Source: an uncultured Oscillospiraceae bacterium (GTDB lineage Bacteria > Bacillota > Clostridia > Oscillospirales > Acutalibacteraceae). Taken from it: a stretch of DNA of 64,000 nucleotides. The notes under the pieces were generated by a model. The model searched no databases and had not been told where the DNA came from. It saw only the letters and a program-made list of their open reading frames with translations. The DNA is taken from the NCBI GenBank assembly GCA_902478605.1, contig CABSLQ010000002.1, forward strand, positions 1-64,000, read 5' to 3'. Positions within the stretch are counted from its first letter, which is position 1, and each line of letters begins with the position of its first letter. Below are positions 41,189 through 50,590 of this stretch, piece after piece. A program made the position numbers and the translations under genes.

Positions 41189-42034
41189 TCAAGGCGGGGC
41201 GGTACGGCCCGCCGCCCGCCGGATGCTTTCCTGCGGGGAAAAGCCGAACGTCTTGCGGTACATGCGGGAAAACCCGAACGCATCGGTGTACCCGACGCTG
41301 CGCGCCGCCTCCCCCACGGTACAGCCGCCTGCATTCAAAAGAAACGCGGCCCGTTCCATGCGGTACCGCACCAGATAGGTCTGCGGGCACACCCCCACCT
41401 CTTCGGTGAAAATGCGGGACAGGTACCGGCGATCCACCCCAATGGCGCGTGCAATGCCCTCGATGGTGATTTCTCCGGCGTAATTTCCCTGTATGTACGC
41501 GAGCGCACGCCGCACGTGCAGTGCCGGCTGCGTAGCCGGCGCCGCGGGCGTCTGCCGGTCGCGCAGGCGCTCAAACAGCTCGTATAGCTTGGCACACAGC
41601 CAGGTTGCCGCCAGCGGACAGCTGGGATCCCGGTGCCGCAGGGAAAGAAAGGTCTCCTCCATTTCCGGAAGAGCGGCGGTCAGTTTTTCCTCGTCAAAGC
41701 CCGCCAGCGACAGCAGCCGCTGCGCCTGCGTCCCCTGGAATCCAATCCAGACATAGGTCCAGGGATCCGCGGCATCCGCCTCGTACATCACCACCTGTCC
41801 GGGGTGTATGAGAAAGACATCCCGCGCCGCAAGCGGATACGACCGGCCGCCGCAATGATAAACGCCGCGGCCCGACAGGACATAATGCAGGACAAAGCGT
41901 GCCTGTATCCCGGGGCCGAACCGCCGGCCGCGCTCCCTTTTATGCCAGCCGCAGTCTGTCGGGTTCAGATCGGAAAGCCCCATATTCTCCACCAAAAACG
42001 GTACGGCCTTTAAGGCGTCGTCCTGATAATCCAT
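41189..42034 (-). CDS. AraC family transcriptional regulator with cupin domain
   Basis: 281 residues from the ATG at 42034 (ribosome site AGAGGGGGCGTACAG). The N-terminus is an AraC-binding-type cupin (FVLHYVLSGRGVYHCGGRSYPLAARDVFLIHPG). The C-terminal helices are IARAIGVDRRYLSRIFTEEVGVCPQTYLVRYRMERA and SVGYTDAFGFSRMYRKTFGFSPQESIRR. It lies divergent from the GH109-like gene and so is the likely sugar-responsive regulator of that gene. Confidence 0.92.
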   Translation of the reverse strand: MDYQDDALKAVPFLVENMGLSDLNPTDCGWHKRERGRRFGPGIQARFVLHYVLSGRGVYHCGGRSYPLAARDVFLIHPGQVVMYEADAADPWTYVWIGFQGTQAQRLLSLAGFDEEKLTAALPEMEETFLSLRHRDPSCPLAATWLCAKLYELFERLRDRQTPAAPATQPALHVRRALAYIQGNYAGEITIEGIARAIGVDRRYLSRIFTEEVGVCPQTYLVRYRMERAAFLLNAGGCTVGEAARSVGYTDAFGFSRMYRKTFGFSPQESIRRAAGRTAPP

Positions 42035-42074
42035 CTGTACGCCCCCTCTTGCACATATCATTTTACGTAGTGAC

Positions 42075-42104
42075 ATTATACCATATGGAAGTTCCCTTTT
42101 ACAA
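42075..42104 (-). promoter_or_regulatory. Sigma-A promoter for the second AraC regulator
   Basis: TTGTAA (42099-42104), an 18-bp spacer and TATAAT (42075-42080) on the minus strand. On the plus strand, a TATTCT near 42128 may serve the GH109-like gene, but its -35 is poor, as for activator-dependent promoters. Confidence 0.7.
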
Positions 42105-42167
42105 TGGTTTTTCTCGCAAAGGCGTGGTATTCTGACCATAACATCTATCAGAAAGGATGCGGAGTTT

Positions 42168-43406
42168 ATGAAGGATACCCTGCGTATTGGTTTCATCGGT
42201 TTGGGCGGCCGTGGCTATGGTCTGCTGGAGGTTCTGCTGATCCCGATGGAGGACGTGCAGATCCCCGCCGTATGCGACAAATATGAGGATCGGCGGGAAA
42301 AAGGAGCCGAAGCCGTCCGCAAGGCGAAAGGCACCCCCTGCGCGGCTTATGCCGATTACCACGATGTCATCAACCATCCCGACGTGGATGCGGTGATCGT
42401 CGCCACCTCCTGGCAGGATCATGTTGCCATTGCGATTGACGCCATGCGGGCGGGCAAGCCGGTCGCCTTCGAGGTCGGCGGCGCCTATTCGATCGCGGAT
42501 TGCTATCGTCTGGTCCGCACGCGGGAGGAAACCGGCGTACCCTGCATGATGCTGGAAAACTGCTGCTACGGCCGGGATGAAATGATGGTGCTGCGCATGG
42601 TGCGCGAGGGCCTGTTCGGCGAGCTGGTGCACGGCCAGGGCGGCTATGAGCACGACCTGCGCGACGAGATAGCCTTGGGTAAGGAACACCGCCATTACCG
42701 GCTGGAGAACTATTCCAACCGCAACGGCGAAATTTATCCCACCCATGAAATTGGCCCGCTGGCCAAGCAGTTCCGCATCAACAACGGCAACCGTTTCCTC
42801 TCCCTGTCCTCCACCGCCTCCAAGGCGGTCGGCCTGCATGAGTGGATCAAAGCCAACAAGAGCGACGACGCGGACCTGATGGGCCGCACCTTCACGCAGG
42901 GCGATGTCGTGACCACCGTCATCAAGTGTGCCCACGGCGAAACGCTCGTGCTCACCCACGACACCACCCTGCCGCGTCCATATTCCCGCGGCGGCCGGAC
43001 GCAGGGCACCAAGGGCATCTGGATGGAGGATAACCATTCCATTTACATCGAAGGCGTCTCCCCGGCCCACACCTGGGAACCCGCCGACAAATTCCGTGAG
43101 CAGTACGAGCATCCGCTCTGGACGGATTATCAGGCAAAGGGCGTGCGCGGCGGCCACGACGGCATGGACTATCTGGTGTTCCGTGCCTTTATCGAATCCA
43201 CCATGCAGGGAGCGGCCGAATATCCCATCGACGTGTACGATGCGGCCACCTGGATGGCCGTGACCTGCCTGTCGGAGCAATCCATTGCCCAGGGCGGCGT
43301 ACCGGTTGCCTTCCCCGACTTTACGGGCGGCCGCTGGATTCACGGAACCAATACATACCGCGGCATGTATGCCCTCGACTATATCCCCGAAATCCCGGGC
43401 GTATAA
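42168..43406 (+). CDS. Gfo/Idh/MocA family protein, probable GH109-like alpha-N-acetylgalactosaminidase
   Basis: 412 residues. The N-terminus LRIGFIGLGGRGYGLLE is the NAD-binding fold. The body follows the GH109 type rather than a sugar dehydrogenase: GGYEHDLRDEIALGKEHRHY, YPTHEIGPLAKQFRINNGNR, GDVVTTVIKCAHGETLVLTHDTTLPRPYSRGGRTQGTKG. The Tyr and His residues in GYEHDLR and YPTHEIG and Tyr in PRPYSR match, from memory, the active-site set of the known GH109 enzyme. Such enzymes release GalNAc by an NAD-dependent mechanism. No signal peptide. GH109-type hydrolysis is likely but not certain. Confidence 0.78.
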   Translation: MKDTLRIGFIGLGGRGYGLLEVLLIPMEDVQIPAVCDKYEDRREKGAEAVRKAKGTPCAAYADYHDVINHPDVDAVIVATSWQDHVAIAIDAMRAGKPVAFEVGGAYSIADCYRLVRTREETGVPCMMLENCCYGRDEMMVLRMVREGLFGELVHGQGGYEHDLRDEIALGKEHRHYRLENYSNRNGEIYPTHEIGPLAKQFRINNGNRFLSLSSTASKAVGLHEWIKANKSDDADLMGRTFTQGDVVTTVIKCAHGETLVLTHDTTLPRPYSRGGRTQGTKGIWMEDNHSIYIEGVSPAHTWEPADKFREQYEHPLWTDYQAKGVRGGHDGMDYLVFRAFIESTMQGAAEYPIDVYDAATWMAVTCLSEQSIAQGGVPVAFPDFTGGRWIHGTNTYRGMYALDYIPEIPGV

Positions 43407-43418
43407 CAGCGGACATAG

Positions 43419-43451
43419 AAAAGGCCGGATGCGTTGTGCATCCGGCCTTTT
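43419..43451. terminator. Bidirectional terminator
   Basis: A perfect 14-bp stem (43419-43432 with 43438-43451), with T-rich ends on both strands (GGCCTTTTGG and GGCCTTTTCT). It lies between convergent genes. Confidence 0.85.
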
Positions 43452-43456
43452 GGTTC

Positions 43457-43801
43457 TTATCGGACTGGCGTGTATTCCATCTGCGCCGTTTCGTCCGTCG
43501 CCTCCAGCTTGAATATCACCGGCCGCAAGCCGTCGTTGCAGCTGCAGATGGCCACCCCCGGCTTGCGGATCCAGTCGCCGTAGTAAAAGAGCTCACGTCC
43601 CGCTCCGTGTGCCAGCGCAAAGACATACTGGTAAATGGCCTTCCACGCCTCATCGCAGAAGCCGTCCGGCTTCGCGTAATCCGCATAAAAGACCTGTCCT
43701 TCCCGCAGCATGGGACAGGCGGTCAGGCCCTCCGCGCCGTATTCGGCGGCCAGCTCCTCGTCCAACGTGGTTTTCAGCACCGTAATGCGTACCTTTTTCA
43801 T
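43457..43801 (-). CDS. TIGR04076 family small protein
   Basis: 114 residues from the ATG at 43801. The body (KVRITVLKTTLDEELAAEYG, then CPMLREGQVF, FCDEAWKAIYQYVFALAHG and PGVAICSCNDGLRPVIFKLE) matches the TIGR04076 family, small cytosolic proteins of unknown function. Three cysteines (in CPML, FCDE and CSCND) could bind a metal. It starts 13 bases after the GH95 stop and is probably in the same transcript. Confidence 0.8.
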   Translation of the reverse strand: MKKVRITVLKTTLDEELAAEYGAEGLTACPMLREGQVFYADYAKPDGFCDEAWKAIYQYVFALAHGAGRELFYYGDWIRKPGVAICSCNDGLRPVIFKLEATDETAQMEYTPVR

Positions 43802-43814
43802 GCTCTTCCTCCTT

Positions 43815-46193
43815 TTACAGCGGATAAATCTCCAGCGTGTCGCCGCGTGTCGTGGACACCGTACAAATTCCCTCCTGCGGCTGCACCACCGTCTCCATCC
43901 CCTGCCGTACAACGCGGCAGGGGGCCTGCGCATACCACCGCAGCGGCTCGCCGGCGCGGGAGAGAACAACCGCCCGCTGCAGGCGGCCCGCCTCCCACCG
44001 GAGAGACAGCTCAAAGCCGCTCCGGGCGCACAGGCCGGTCGCCTCGCCCTTTTCCCACGCAGCAGGCAGCGCCGGCAGCAGCCGGATCGCTTCCTCATGG
44101 CTCTGTACCAGCATCTCCACAATGCCCGCCGTGCAGGCGAAATTGCCGTCGATCTGGAAAGGCGGATGGGCGTCAAACAAATTCGGGTATACCCCGCCGC
44201 CCGCAAAGGGCTGCACCGTTTCGGGTGATACCGGCCGCATCAGCATGCCCAGCAGCGTGAGCACGCGATCCCCTTCGCCCAGCCGCGCCCACTGGTTAAT
44301 CTTCCAGCCAAGGCTCCAGCCGGTGGCCTCATCTCCGCGCCGCTCCAGCGACCGGCGTACCGCCTCGGTGAGCGCCGGTTCCCGCGTCGGCGTGATCGAC
44401 TCGCCGGGATAAAAGCCATACAGATGGGACAGGTGCCGGTGATGCACGTCGCACTCGTCGTATTCCCTGTCCCATTCCAGCAGCTGCCCCTGCGAGCCAA
44501 CCTGATAGGGGCGCAGACGGGCGCGGGCCCGGCGCATGTCGGCGCAAAGCGGCGCGTCTTCGCCCAGCAGTTCGCCGGCCTGGCAGCAGATATCAAAAAT
44601 ATCGCGGGCAATGGCCAGATCCATGGTGCTCCCCTGGCAGATGGCGCAGGTGTCGCCGTCGCCGAGCTGGTAACGGTTTTCCGGCGACGTGGCGGGACTC
44701 GTGATAAGGTGGCCGTCCTTGTCCTCCACCAGAAAATCCAGCAGGAAGGTTCCCGCACCGCGCAGCACCGGCCAGTATTCCCGCAGGAAGGCGCTGTCCA
44801 TCGTGTAACGGTAATGCTCCCAGATATGCCGTGCAAGCCAGGCCCCTGCCATCGGCCAGAAACCGAAGGTCACCGCATCCCTGCCGCCCATGGGCAGGCC
44901 GACCCCCTCGGTCTGCCGCCACAAATCGGTGTTGTGATTGGCGCACCAGCCGCGGCAGCCATAATTCACACGCGCTGTATTTTCGCCGTGCTGTGCCAAA
45001 TCGCGCAGCATATCAAAAAGCGGCATATGGCATTCGCTCAAATTGGCATTTTCCGCCGGCCAGTAATTCATCGGCGTGTTGATATTCAGCGTATAGTTGG
45101 AGCTCCACGGCGCGCACAGCTCCTCGTTCCAGATCCCCTGCAAATTGGTCGGCTGGGTCCCGGGACGCGAAGCTGCCAGCATCAGATACCGCCCATACCC
45201 GAACAGCAGCTCGACAAGGCCGGTGTCTCCGCCGTCCTGCGCCGCCACCAGGCGCTCGTCGGTGGGCCGTTCAGCATGCCGGACCCCTTCCACTGAGAGG
45301 GATGTGCGCCCGTACAGCGGCATATAATCCGCCAGATGCGCCTCCTTCAGCTGTGCATAGGACAGCGGCGCCGCCTCGTCCAGCCTCTCCCGGCAAATTG
45401 CCGCCGGATCCACGCGGCTGTCCTCCGGTCGGACGGTATAGCCCGCATAATTCGTCGCGGCGGTCAGCCGAACAATCACCTCATCCGCCTTTTCGAACCG
45501 CAGGCCCGCGGCATCTGCCGTCTGGGCGCCGCCAACCGCCGTCAGGCGCGCGGCTATGCAGAAGCGCAGCGCCGGTCCGTCGTACCGGACGGGATTGTCC
45601 GTCGGATGATAATTGGGGGCGCAGGTGGACGGTGCCCGCCCGAACAGTTCAAGCTCGTCTGCCCGTACCTGTACTTCAAACGGCAGCGGCGAGGTCAAGG
45701 AAAATTGCCCGGTCAGCATCCCGGGCCGATCGGCCCGCAGGCGCACCACCATAATCCCATGCGGCCGGGAGCAGAACACCTCCCGGGTATAAGACACCCC
45801 GTCCAGCTCGTACGATACCGCCGCCAGCGCGGTGGTCAAATCCAGCTGCCGGCGATACGCCTGCGGCTGTCCCGCCTGTTCAAGCCGTATATGTAAATCT
45901 CCCGCTGGCAGATACGACTCGGTCCAGGTGGTGAGCATGTCTCTCCAGACCATATCCTCCGCCTCGGCCGCCCGATCCTCTGCCAGCAGCTGCCGCACGC
46001 GGGGCAGCGCTTCCCGGCACGAAGGGCGGGTTTTGTCACTTGGTCCGCCTGACCAGAGGGTATCCTCATTGAGTGAAATTCTCTCTTCTTCCACGCCGCC
46101 ATACACCATGCCGCCCAGCGACCCGTTGCCGACAGGCAGCGCCTCGGTGAAATACTGTGCCGATCTGTTATACCACAGTATGCTTTCTCCCAT
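43815..46193 (-). CDS. Glycoside hydrolase family 95 alpha-L-fucosidase
   Basis: 792 residues from ATG 46193. The N-terminal beta domain begins LWYNRSAQYFTEALPVGNGSLGGMVYGG. Catalytic-site blocks of GH95 are present: NTPMNYWPAENANLSE preceded by NIN, SPATSPENRY with the general acid Glu, and HPPFQIDGNFACTAGI with the Asp. GH95 enzymes usually remove alpha-1,2-linked fucose (some act on galactose). There is no signal peptide, so it should work inside the cell on imported oligosaccharides. Confidence 0.93.
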   Translation of the reverse strand: MGESILWYNRSAQYFTEALPVGNGSLGGMVYGGVEEERISLNEDTLWSGGPSDKTRPSCREALPRVRQLLAEDRAAEAEDMVWRDMLTTWTESYLPAGDLHIRLEQAGQPQAYRRQLDLTTALAAVSYELDGVSYTREVFCSRPHGIMVVRLRADRPGMLTGQFSLTSPLPFEVQVRADELELFGRAPSTCAPNYHPTDNPVRYDGPALRFCIAARLTAVGGAQTADAAGLRFEKADEVIVRLTAATNYAGYTVRPEDSRVDPAAICRERLDEAAPLSYAQLKEAHLADYMPLYGRTSLSVEGVRHAERPTDERLVAAQDGGDTGLVELLFGYGRYLMLAASRPGTQPTNLQGIWNEELCAPWSSNYTLNINTPMNYWPAENANLSECHMPLFDMLRDLAQHGENTARVNYGCRGWCANHNTDLWRQTEGVGLPMGGRDAVTFGFWPMAGAWLARHIWEHYRYTMDSAFLREYWPVLRGAGTFLLDFLVEDKDGHLITSPATSPENRYQLGDGDTCAICQGSTMDLAIARDIFDICCQAGELLGEDAPLCADMRRARARLRPYQVGSQGQLLEWDREYDECDVHHRHLSHLYGFYPGESITPTREPALTEAVRRSLERRGDEATGWSLGWKINQWARLGEGDRVLTLLGMLMRPVSPETVQPFAGGGVYPNLFDAHPPFQIDGNFACTAGIVEMLVQSHEEAIRLLPALPAAWEKGEATGLCARSGFELSLRWEAGRLQRAVVLSRAGEPLRWYAQAPCRVVRQGMETVVQPQEGICTVSTTRGDTLEIYPL

Positions 46194-46374
46194 GTTGGTA
46201 CACCATTCCTTTCCGATAGTGATCCTGCGCCTTGTATCTGCGAACAGTATAGCATATAATGATAAAAAATCCAGCCTGTTTTGCGGTCCGATCGGCATAA
46301 AAAGCGATCCCTTTATTATTTTCGGCTGTTTGACATATACTATACTGTCTCTCCTGTCAATACTGTCCGTCTGC

Positions 46375-46403
46375 TTGACTGGCTGCCCGCTTTACGCTAT
46401 ACT
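46375..46403 (+). promoter_or_regulatory. Sigma-A promoter for the acyltransferase-kinase fusion gene
   Basis: TTGACT (46375-46380), a 17-bp spacer and TATACT (46398-46403). Further promoter-like strings occur at 46240-46370 on both strands, including a minus-strand TTGACA and TATATG with only a 15-bp spacer for the GH95 gene. No gene lies in 46194-46515. Confidence 0.75.
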
Positions 46404-46515
46404 GAACACGGGTTCCATCTCATGGGCAGCCAGAGCGCATCCGCTCCTGTTTGTCTCACGCAACGGTATCCAAATGTCTGCCCGCGGGGCATCCATCCTG
46501 TAAGGGGGCTTTTTC

Positions 46516-48144
46516 ATGTCCAGCTTGTTAATTCTCGGGGCGGGCGGGTTCGGCCAAATGGTCAAGGAAACCGCCGCCATGCTTGGTTATGATCCGATCG
46601 TTTTTCTCGACGACGCGGCAAAGGGCACGGACATTGTGGGAAAATGCTGCGATTATCACGCCAAGCGGGCCGAATACGACACCGCGGTAGCCGCTTTCGG
46701 GGACAGCGGTATGCGTCTGTACTGGACCGACAAGCTGCTCGAAGCCGGTTATACCGTGCCGGCCATCGTCCATCCCTCCGCCGTGGTAAGCCCGAGCGCC
46801 ACCATTGAGCCGGGCAGCTTTGTCATGCAGCGCGCGGTCGTCAACACGCACACCCACGTCGAGCGGGCGGCGCTCATCAACAGCGGCGCTGTGGTGGACC
46901 ACGACACGGTGGTGGGCCATGGCGCCCACGTAGGCCTGGGCAGCGTGGTCAAGGCCAACTGCACCATCGCGCCGGGACGCAAAATCGAAGCGGGCGAGGT
47001 CCTTTTCTCCACCCGCCGCCAAATCGACGGTGTGACCACCCGGGCGCTGGAAGATGCGCTGTATGCCTTTGGCTTCGGCCCGCAGTGCAGTTATGTCCGC
47101 CCCTTTGGCGCCGGACATATCAATGAGACCTATGCCGTGTATATGCCCGCGGAAAGCGGCACGGATGAATTGTCCTATGTGCTGCAGCGGGTGAACACCA
47201 ATGTTTTCAAAAGCCCGGCGGACGTCATGGAAAACATTTTCGGCGTGACGGAATTCATGCGGGAGGTCATCCGGAAGGAGGGCGGCAATCCCGACCGGGA
47301 AACGCTGTCTTATATCAAAACCAAAAGCGGCTGCAACTATTTTGAAGACGACGAAGGACAGCCGTGGCGCTGCTACAACTACATTGCGGATTCGGTGTGC
47401 TATCAGACGGTGGAGCGCCCCGAACAGTTTTATGAATCCGCCCGCAGCTTCGGTCATTTTCTCAAGCAGCTGGGCGCCTATCCGGCCGCCAGCCTGCACG
47501 AAACCATCCCCCACTTTCATGACACGGTCCGGCGGTTTGAAGCGTTTACCGTGGCCCTGCGGCGGGACGTCAAGGACCGCGCGCGAAAGTGCCGGAAGGA
47601 AACCGCTTTTGCCCTGGCGCGCAAACAGGACTGCGGCGTTCTGGTCAACCAGCAGACGCAGGGGCTTCTCCCGCTGCGCGTGACCCATAACGACACCAAG
47701 CTGAACAACATTCTGTTTGACGCCGAGACCGGCAGGGGGCTGTGCGTGATCGATTTGGATACGATCATGCCGGGACTGGCCGCCAACGATTTCGGCGATT
47801 CCATCCGCTTTGGCGCAACCACCGCGGCAGAGGATGAACGGGATCTGCAGAAGGTGCACTTCGACATGGGGCTGTACGAGCTGTACGTTAAGGGGTATCT
47901 GGAAACGGCCGGCGACGTGCTGACCCCCGCGGAGCTGGACAGTCTGCCGTGGGGAGCACGGCTGATGACACTGGAATGCGGCATCCGGTTCCTCACCGAT
48001 TTCCTGCAGGGGGACACCTATTTCAAGACCGCCTATCCGGAGCACAACCTGATACGGGCCCGCACCCAGTTCCGTCTCGTGGAGGAAATGGAGCAGCAGT
48101 TCGAGACCATGCAAGCCCTTGTGTGGCAATACGCCAAAGGATAA
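46516..48144 (+). CDS. Fusion of NeuD/PglD-like acyltransferase and NahK-like N-acetylhexosamine kinase
   Basis: 542 residues, ATG 46516 with GGGGGC ribosome site. Residues 1-175 are NeuD/PglD-like: SLLILGAGGFGQMVKETAAMLG (Rossmann part) and hexapeptide repeats including GAVVDHDTVVGHGAHVG with the catalytic-type His. Residues 185-540 form a phosphotransferase of the NahK type: FGAGHINETYAV, LQRVNTNVFKSPADVMENI, RVTHNDTKLNNILFD and VIDLDTIMPG. NahK makes GlcNAc-1-P or GalNAc-1-P in the salvage of host oligosaccharides. The kinase call is good; the role of the fused acyltransferase is not known. Confidence 0.85.
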   Translation: MSSLLILGAGGFGQMVKETAAMLGYDPIVFLDDAAKGTDIVGKCCDYHAKRAEYDTAVAAFGDSGMRLYWTDKLLEAGYTVPAIVHPSAVVSPSATIEPGSFVMQRAVVNTHTHVERAALINSGAVVDHDTVVGHGAHVGLGSVVKANCTIAPGRKIEAGEVLFSTRRQIDGVTTRALEDALYAFGFGPQCSYVRPFGAGHINETYAVYMPAESGTDELSYVLQRVNTNVFKSPADVMENIFGVTEFMREVIRKEGGNPDRETLSYIKTKSGCNYFEDDEGQPWRCYNYIADSVCYQTVERPEQFYESARSFGHFLKQLGAYPAASLHETIPHFHDTVRRFEAFTVALRRDVKDRARKCRKETAFALARKQDCGVLVNQQTQGLLPLRVTHNDTKLNNILFDAETGRGLCVIDLDTIMPGLAANDFGDSIRFGATTAAEDERDLQKVHFDMGLYELYVKGYLETAGDVLTPAELDSLPWGARLMTLECGIRFLTDFLQGDTYFKTAYPEHNLIRARTQFRLVEEMEQQFETMQALVWQYAKG

Positions 48145-48146
48145 AA

Positions 48147-48180
48147 AGAAAAGGCTTCCGCCGCGGCGGAAGCCTTTTCT
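48147..48180 (+). terminator. Terminator after the acyltransferase-kinase gene
   Basis: A 16-bp perfect inverted repeat (48147-48162 with 48165-48180) followed by TTAT, 3 bases after the stop. A second weaker hairpin, GACCCCGTCAC/GTGACGGGGTC (48300-48326), lies between this and the convergent GH36 gene. Confidence 0.8.
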
Positions 48181-48347
48181 TTATGCCGGCACGATGCCGG
48201 GCAAGGGCCCTGTCCGCCCCCTCTGTCTTCGCCAGTGTCCTCCCGGCCCACATACGGATATTTTCCTGGCCAGTGGTACACACCGGAAACGCAGAATGAG
48301 ACCCCGTCACGCTTTGTGACGGGGTCTGTCTGCCGTCCCTTTTTCGT

Positions 48348-50450
48348 TTAATCGATTGTCAGGCGGAAAAAGCGGGCGGTGTCCGGCCGCGGCAGGGTCA
48401 CATCCAGATATCCCGCTTCATCGAACCGATACAAAACCGGCAGACCGCTCGGATACAAGCATTCCGCCGTCACCCGCTTGCCCTGCAGGGCGGGCAGGGG
48501 CAGCCGCACCGTGTCCTCCGCTGCCTGCTTGCGCCAAACGGACAGATACACCGTCCGCCCGCAATCCAGTCCGGTGGCGGCCCAGGGCGAGCGCAGGCGC
48601 ACAAGCCCCAGCGGGAAAAACGGCCGGCCCTTCGGGATATCCTGCCGGATGGCTTTATAGCAGCGGATTCCTTCGTGCACGCGGGCGAGCGATGCGGAGG
48701 GCAGCTTATTGAGAAAGCCGCTTTGATGTACGCGGGCGAGCATGGCGTTGACCATGTTGAAAACCGCTTCCTCTTCGTTCCCCTCCCGGCTCGGATAGGA
48801 CCAGACCGCCCCCTGCTCCGGGGTGACGCCGCTGGCCGCCATGGCGGCAATGGCGGCATTCTGCCGGTAATCGGTCTGGTCGCTCACCGACTGCAGACTC
48901 AGGCGCTGCAGCATAGCATAATCCATGCGCATACCGCCCGAAGCGCAGTTTTCGATCACCAGGTCGGGATATGCCGCAAAAAGCTCCTCCAGCCAGTGCA
49001 GCACGGCACGGTTATGGTCGAGCAGCCCTTCCCCGGGGCTGTCGCAGCCCAGGTCGGTACCGACACCTGCGTTGATATTGTAGTCGATCTTGAAATACCC
49101 CACCCCGTAGTCGGCGATCAGCCGATCCAGCACGCCGCGGGCATACGCGCGCACCTGCGGGTTGCGGAAATCCAGCTGATAACGGTTATGCTGCTTCACG
49201 CGGCGGCCGCGGATTTGGAAGAACCAGTCGGCGGGCAGTTTGTCCGTTAGGGCGCAATCGGGGCCCATGCCTTCCAGTTCCACCCAAAGACCCGGAATCA
49301 TTCCCCGCTCACGGATATGGGCGGTGACCTTCTGCAGACCATGGGGAAACCGCCGTTTTGACTCCTCCCACATGCCAATGGTCGGCCACCAATCCTCGTC
49401 GCCATCCATATTGTCGGTGTACCAGCCGGCATCGATGACAAAATACTCGCATCCCGCTTCGGCCGCCGCATCGATCAGGGGATACAGCCGTTCCTCGGTG
49501 GGATCGCCCATCAGACAATTCATGTAATCGTTGAAGATAACCGGCAGCTGCACATCGTCCCGGTTGGGCCGCCGTATCCGGCGGCGGTAATCGGTGAGCG
49601 CCCCGATCGACGCGTCAAACCCGCCGTGCACCGCGCCGGCCGCCACCGGCACGCTCTCAAAGCTCTCCCCTTTGTGCAGCACCTTCCAGAAATGATGCTG
49701 ATTGCTGTTGGGGCCGCCCGCCTGCAGGTAGAGGCCGCCAAACGGTACGTCGCTCATCTCCCAGTACCAGGAGCCGTTGTGCTCGATCTGCCAGAACACG
49801 CCATTATGCGCCGCCGTGTCTTCAAACACCGCCATCGGCAGATATTCGGAGGAGGACCAGGTGCCCGCCTGCAGATAGGACAGCCGTTTGAGCGAGGAAT
49901 AGTTTAGCTTGCTCAGCCCCAGCTCCCCAATCGTATGGCACCGCCACTGAAATTCCCCGTGCCAGGTATTGTGGGGAATATACAGGCGGCAGTTCTCCGC
50001 CCAGTTAGCGGTGTCCGCCGACATGCCGTAACAGGCAAAGGAGGACAGGTATTCCAGCGTGAAAGGCTCATCGTTCTGGTTTTCCACCCGGTTCCAGCAG
50101 CGCACAACCGGCAAGTCCCGGTAAAACTGAAAGAAAGAGGTCACCAGCAGCTTGCCGTCCGTCTGCCGGACCTCCAGGCGCTGCCCTTCCGCTTCCTCGG
50201 TCAGCGTATGGGACAGATAACGCAGCTGGGCCGCCGGACTGGTATAGGTGTACCGGGAACCGTGATGATCGTCGATATCGTACCCGGTGCCGTGCAGTTC
50301 AAGCAGGGTGTAATACTTGTGATAGGTATCCGGAGAATAGGCCGCTTCGTCAAAGGGCTCGGAGGAAAAATGAATAAGACGCGCCCGGCCGTCCTCCGGC
50401 GCGTCCACCACGACGTGCAGGCCACCGGACTGGATATGGATTCGCTGCAT
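48348..50450 (-). CDS. Alpha-galactosidase, glycoside hydrolase family 36
   Basis: 700 residues from ATG 50450 (AAAGGTGACTTT upstream). The nucleophile is Asp 456 in YFKIDYN, and acid/base Asp 524 in SVSDQTDY; IENCASGGMRMDY is the substrate-binding block. The N-terminal beta-sandwich occupies about 1-300. No signal peptide. It removes terminal alpha-linked galactose (or GalNAc in some subgroups). It lies in the same region as the GH95 and GH109-like genes. Confidence 0.93.
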   Translation of the reverse strand: MQRIHIQSGGLHVVVDAPEDGRARLIHFSSEPFDEAAYSPDTYHKYYTLLELHGTGYDIDDHHGSRYTYTSPAAQLRYLSHTLTEEAEGQRLEVRQTDGKLLVTSFFQFYRDLPVVRCWNRVENQNDEPFTLEYLSSFACYGMSADTANWAENCRLYIPHNTWHGEFQWRCHTIGELGLSKLNYSSLKRLSYLQAGTWSSSEYLPMAVFEDTAAHNGVFWQIEHNGSWYWEMSDVPFGGLYLQAGGPNSNQHHFWKVLHKGESFESVPVAAGAVHGGFDASIGALTDYRRRIRRPNRDDVQLPVIFNDYMNCLMGDPTEERLYPLIDAAAEAGCEYFVIDAGWYTDNMDGDEDWWPTIGMWEESKRRFPHGLQKVTAHIRERGMIPGLWVELEGMGPDCALTDKLPADWFFQIRGRRVKQHNRYQLDFRNPQVRAYARGVLDRLIADYGVGYFKIDYNINAGVGTDLGCDSPGEGLLDHNRAVLHWLEELFAAYPDLVIENCASGGMRMDYAMLQRLSLQSVSDQTDYRQNAAIAAMAASGVTPEQGAVWSYPSREGNEEEAVFNMVNAMLARVHQSGFLNKLPSASLARVHEGIRCYKAIRQDIPKGRPFFPLGLVRLRSPWAATGLDCGRTVYLSVWRKQAAEDTVRLPLPALQGKRVTAECLYPSGLPVLYRFDEAGYLDVTLPRPDTARFFRLTID

Positions 50451-50590
50451 AAAGTCACCTTTGTCTGTTATACTGTCTGCAGTCAGCTGCCGCTGCAGCT
50501 TTAGGAGAAGCGTACCATATTCCGCGCTGAAATACAAGCATTTTTCAATACAACATCAAAGTTTCAGGTGTCTTTTGTGCTTGTCTTTCC

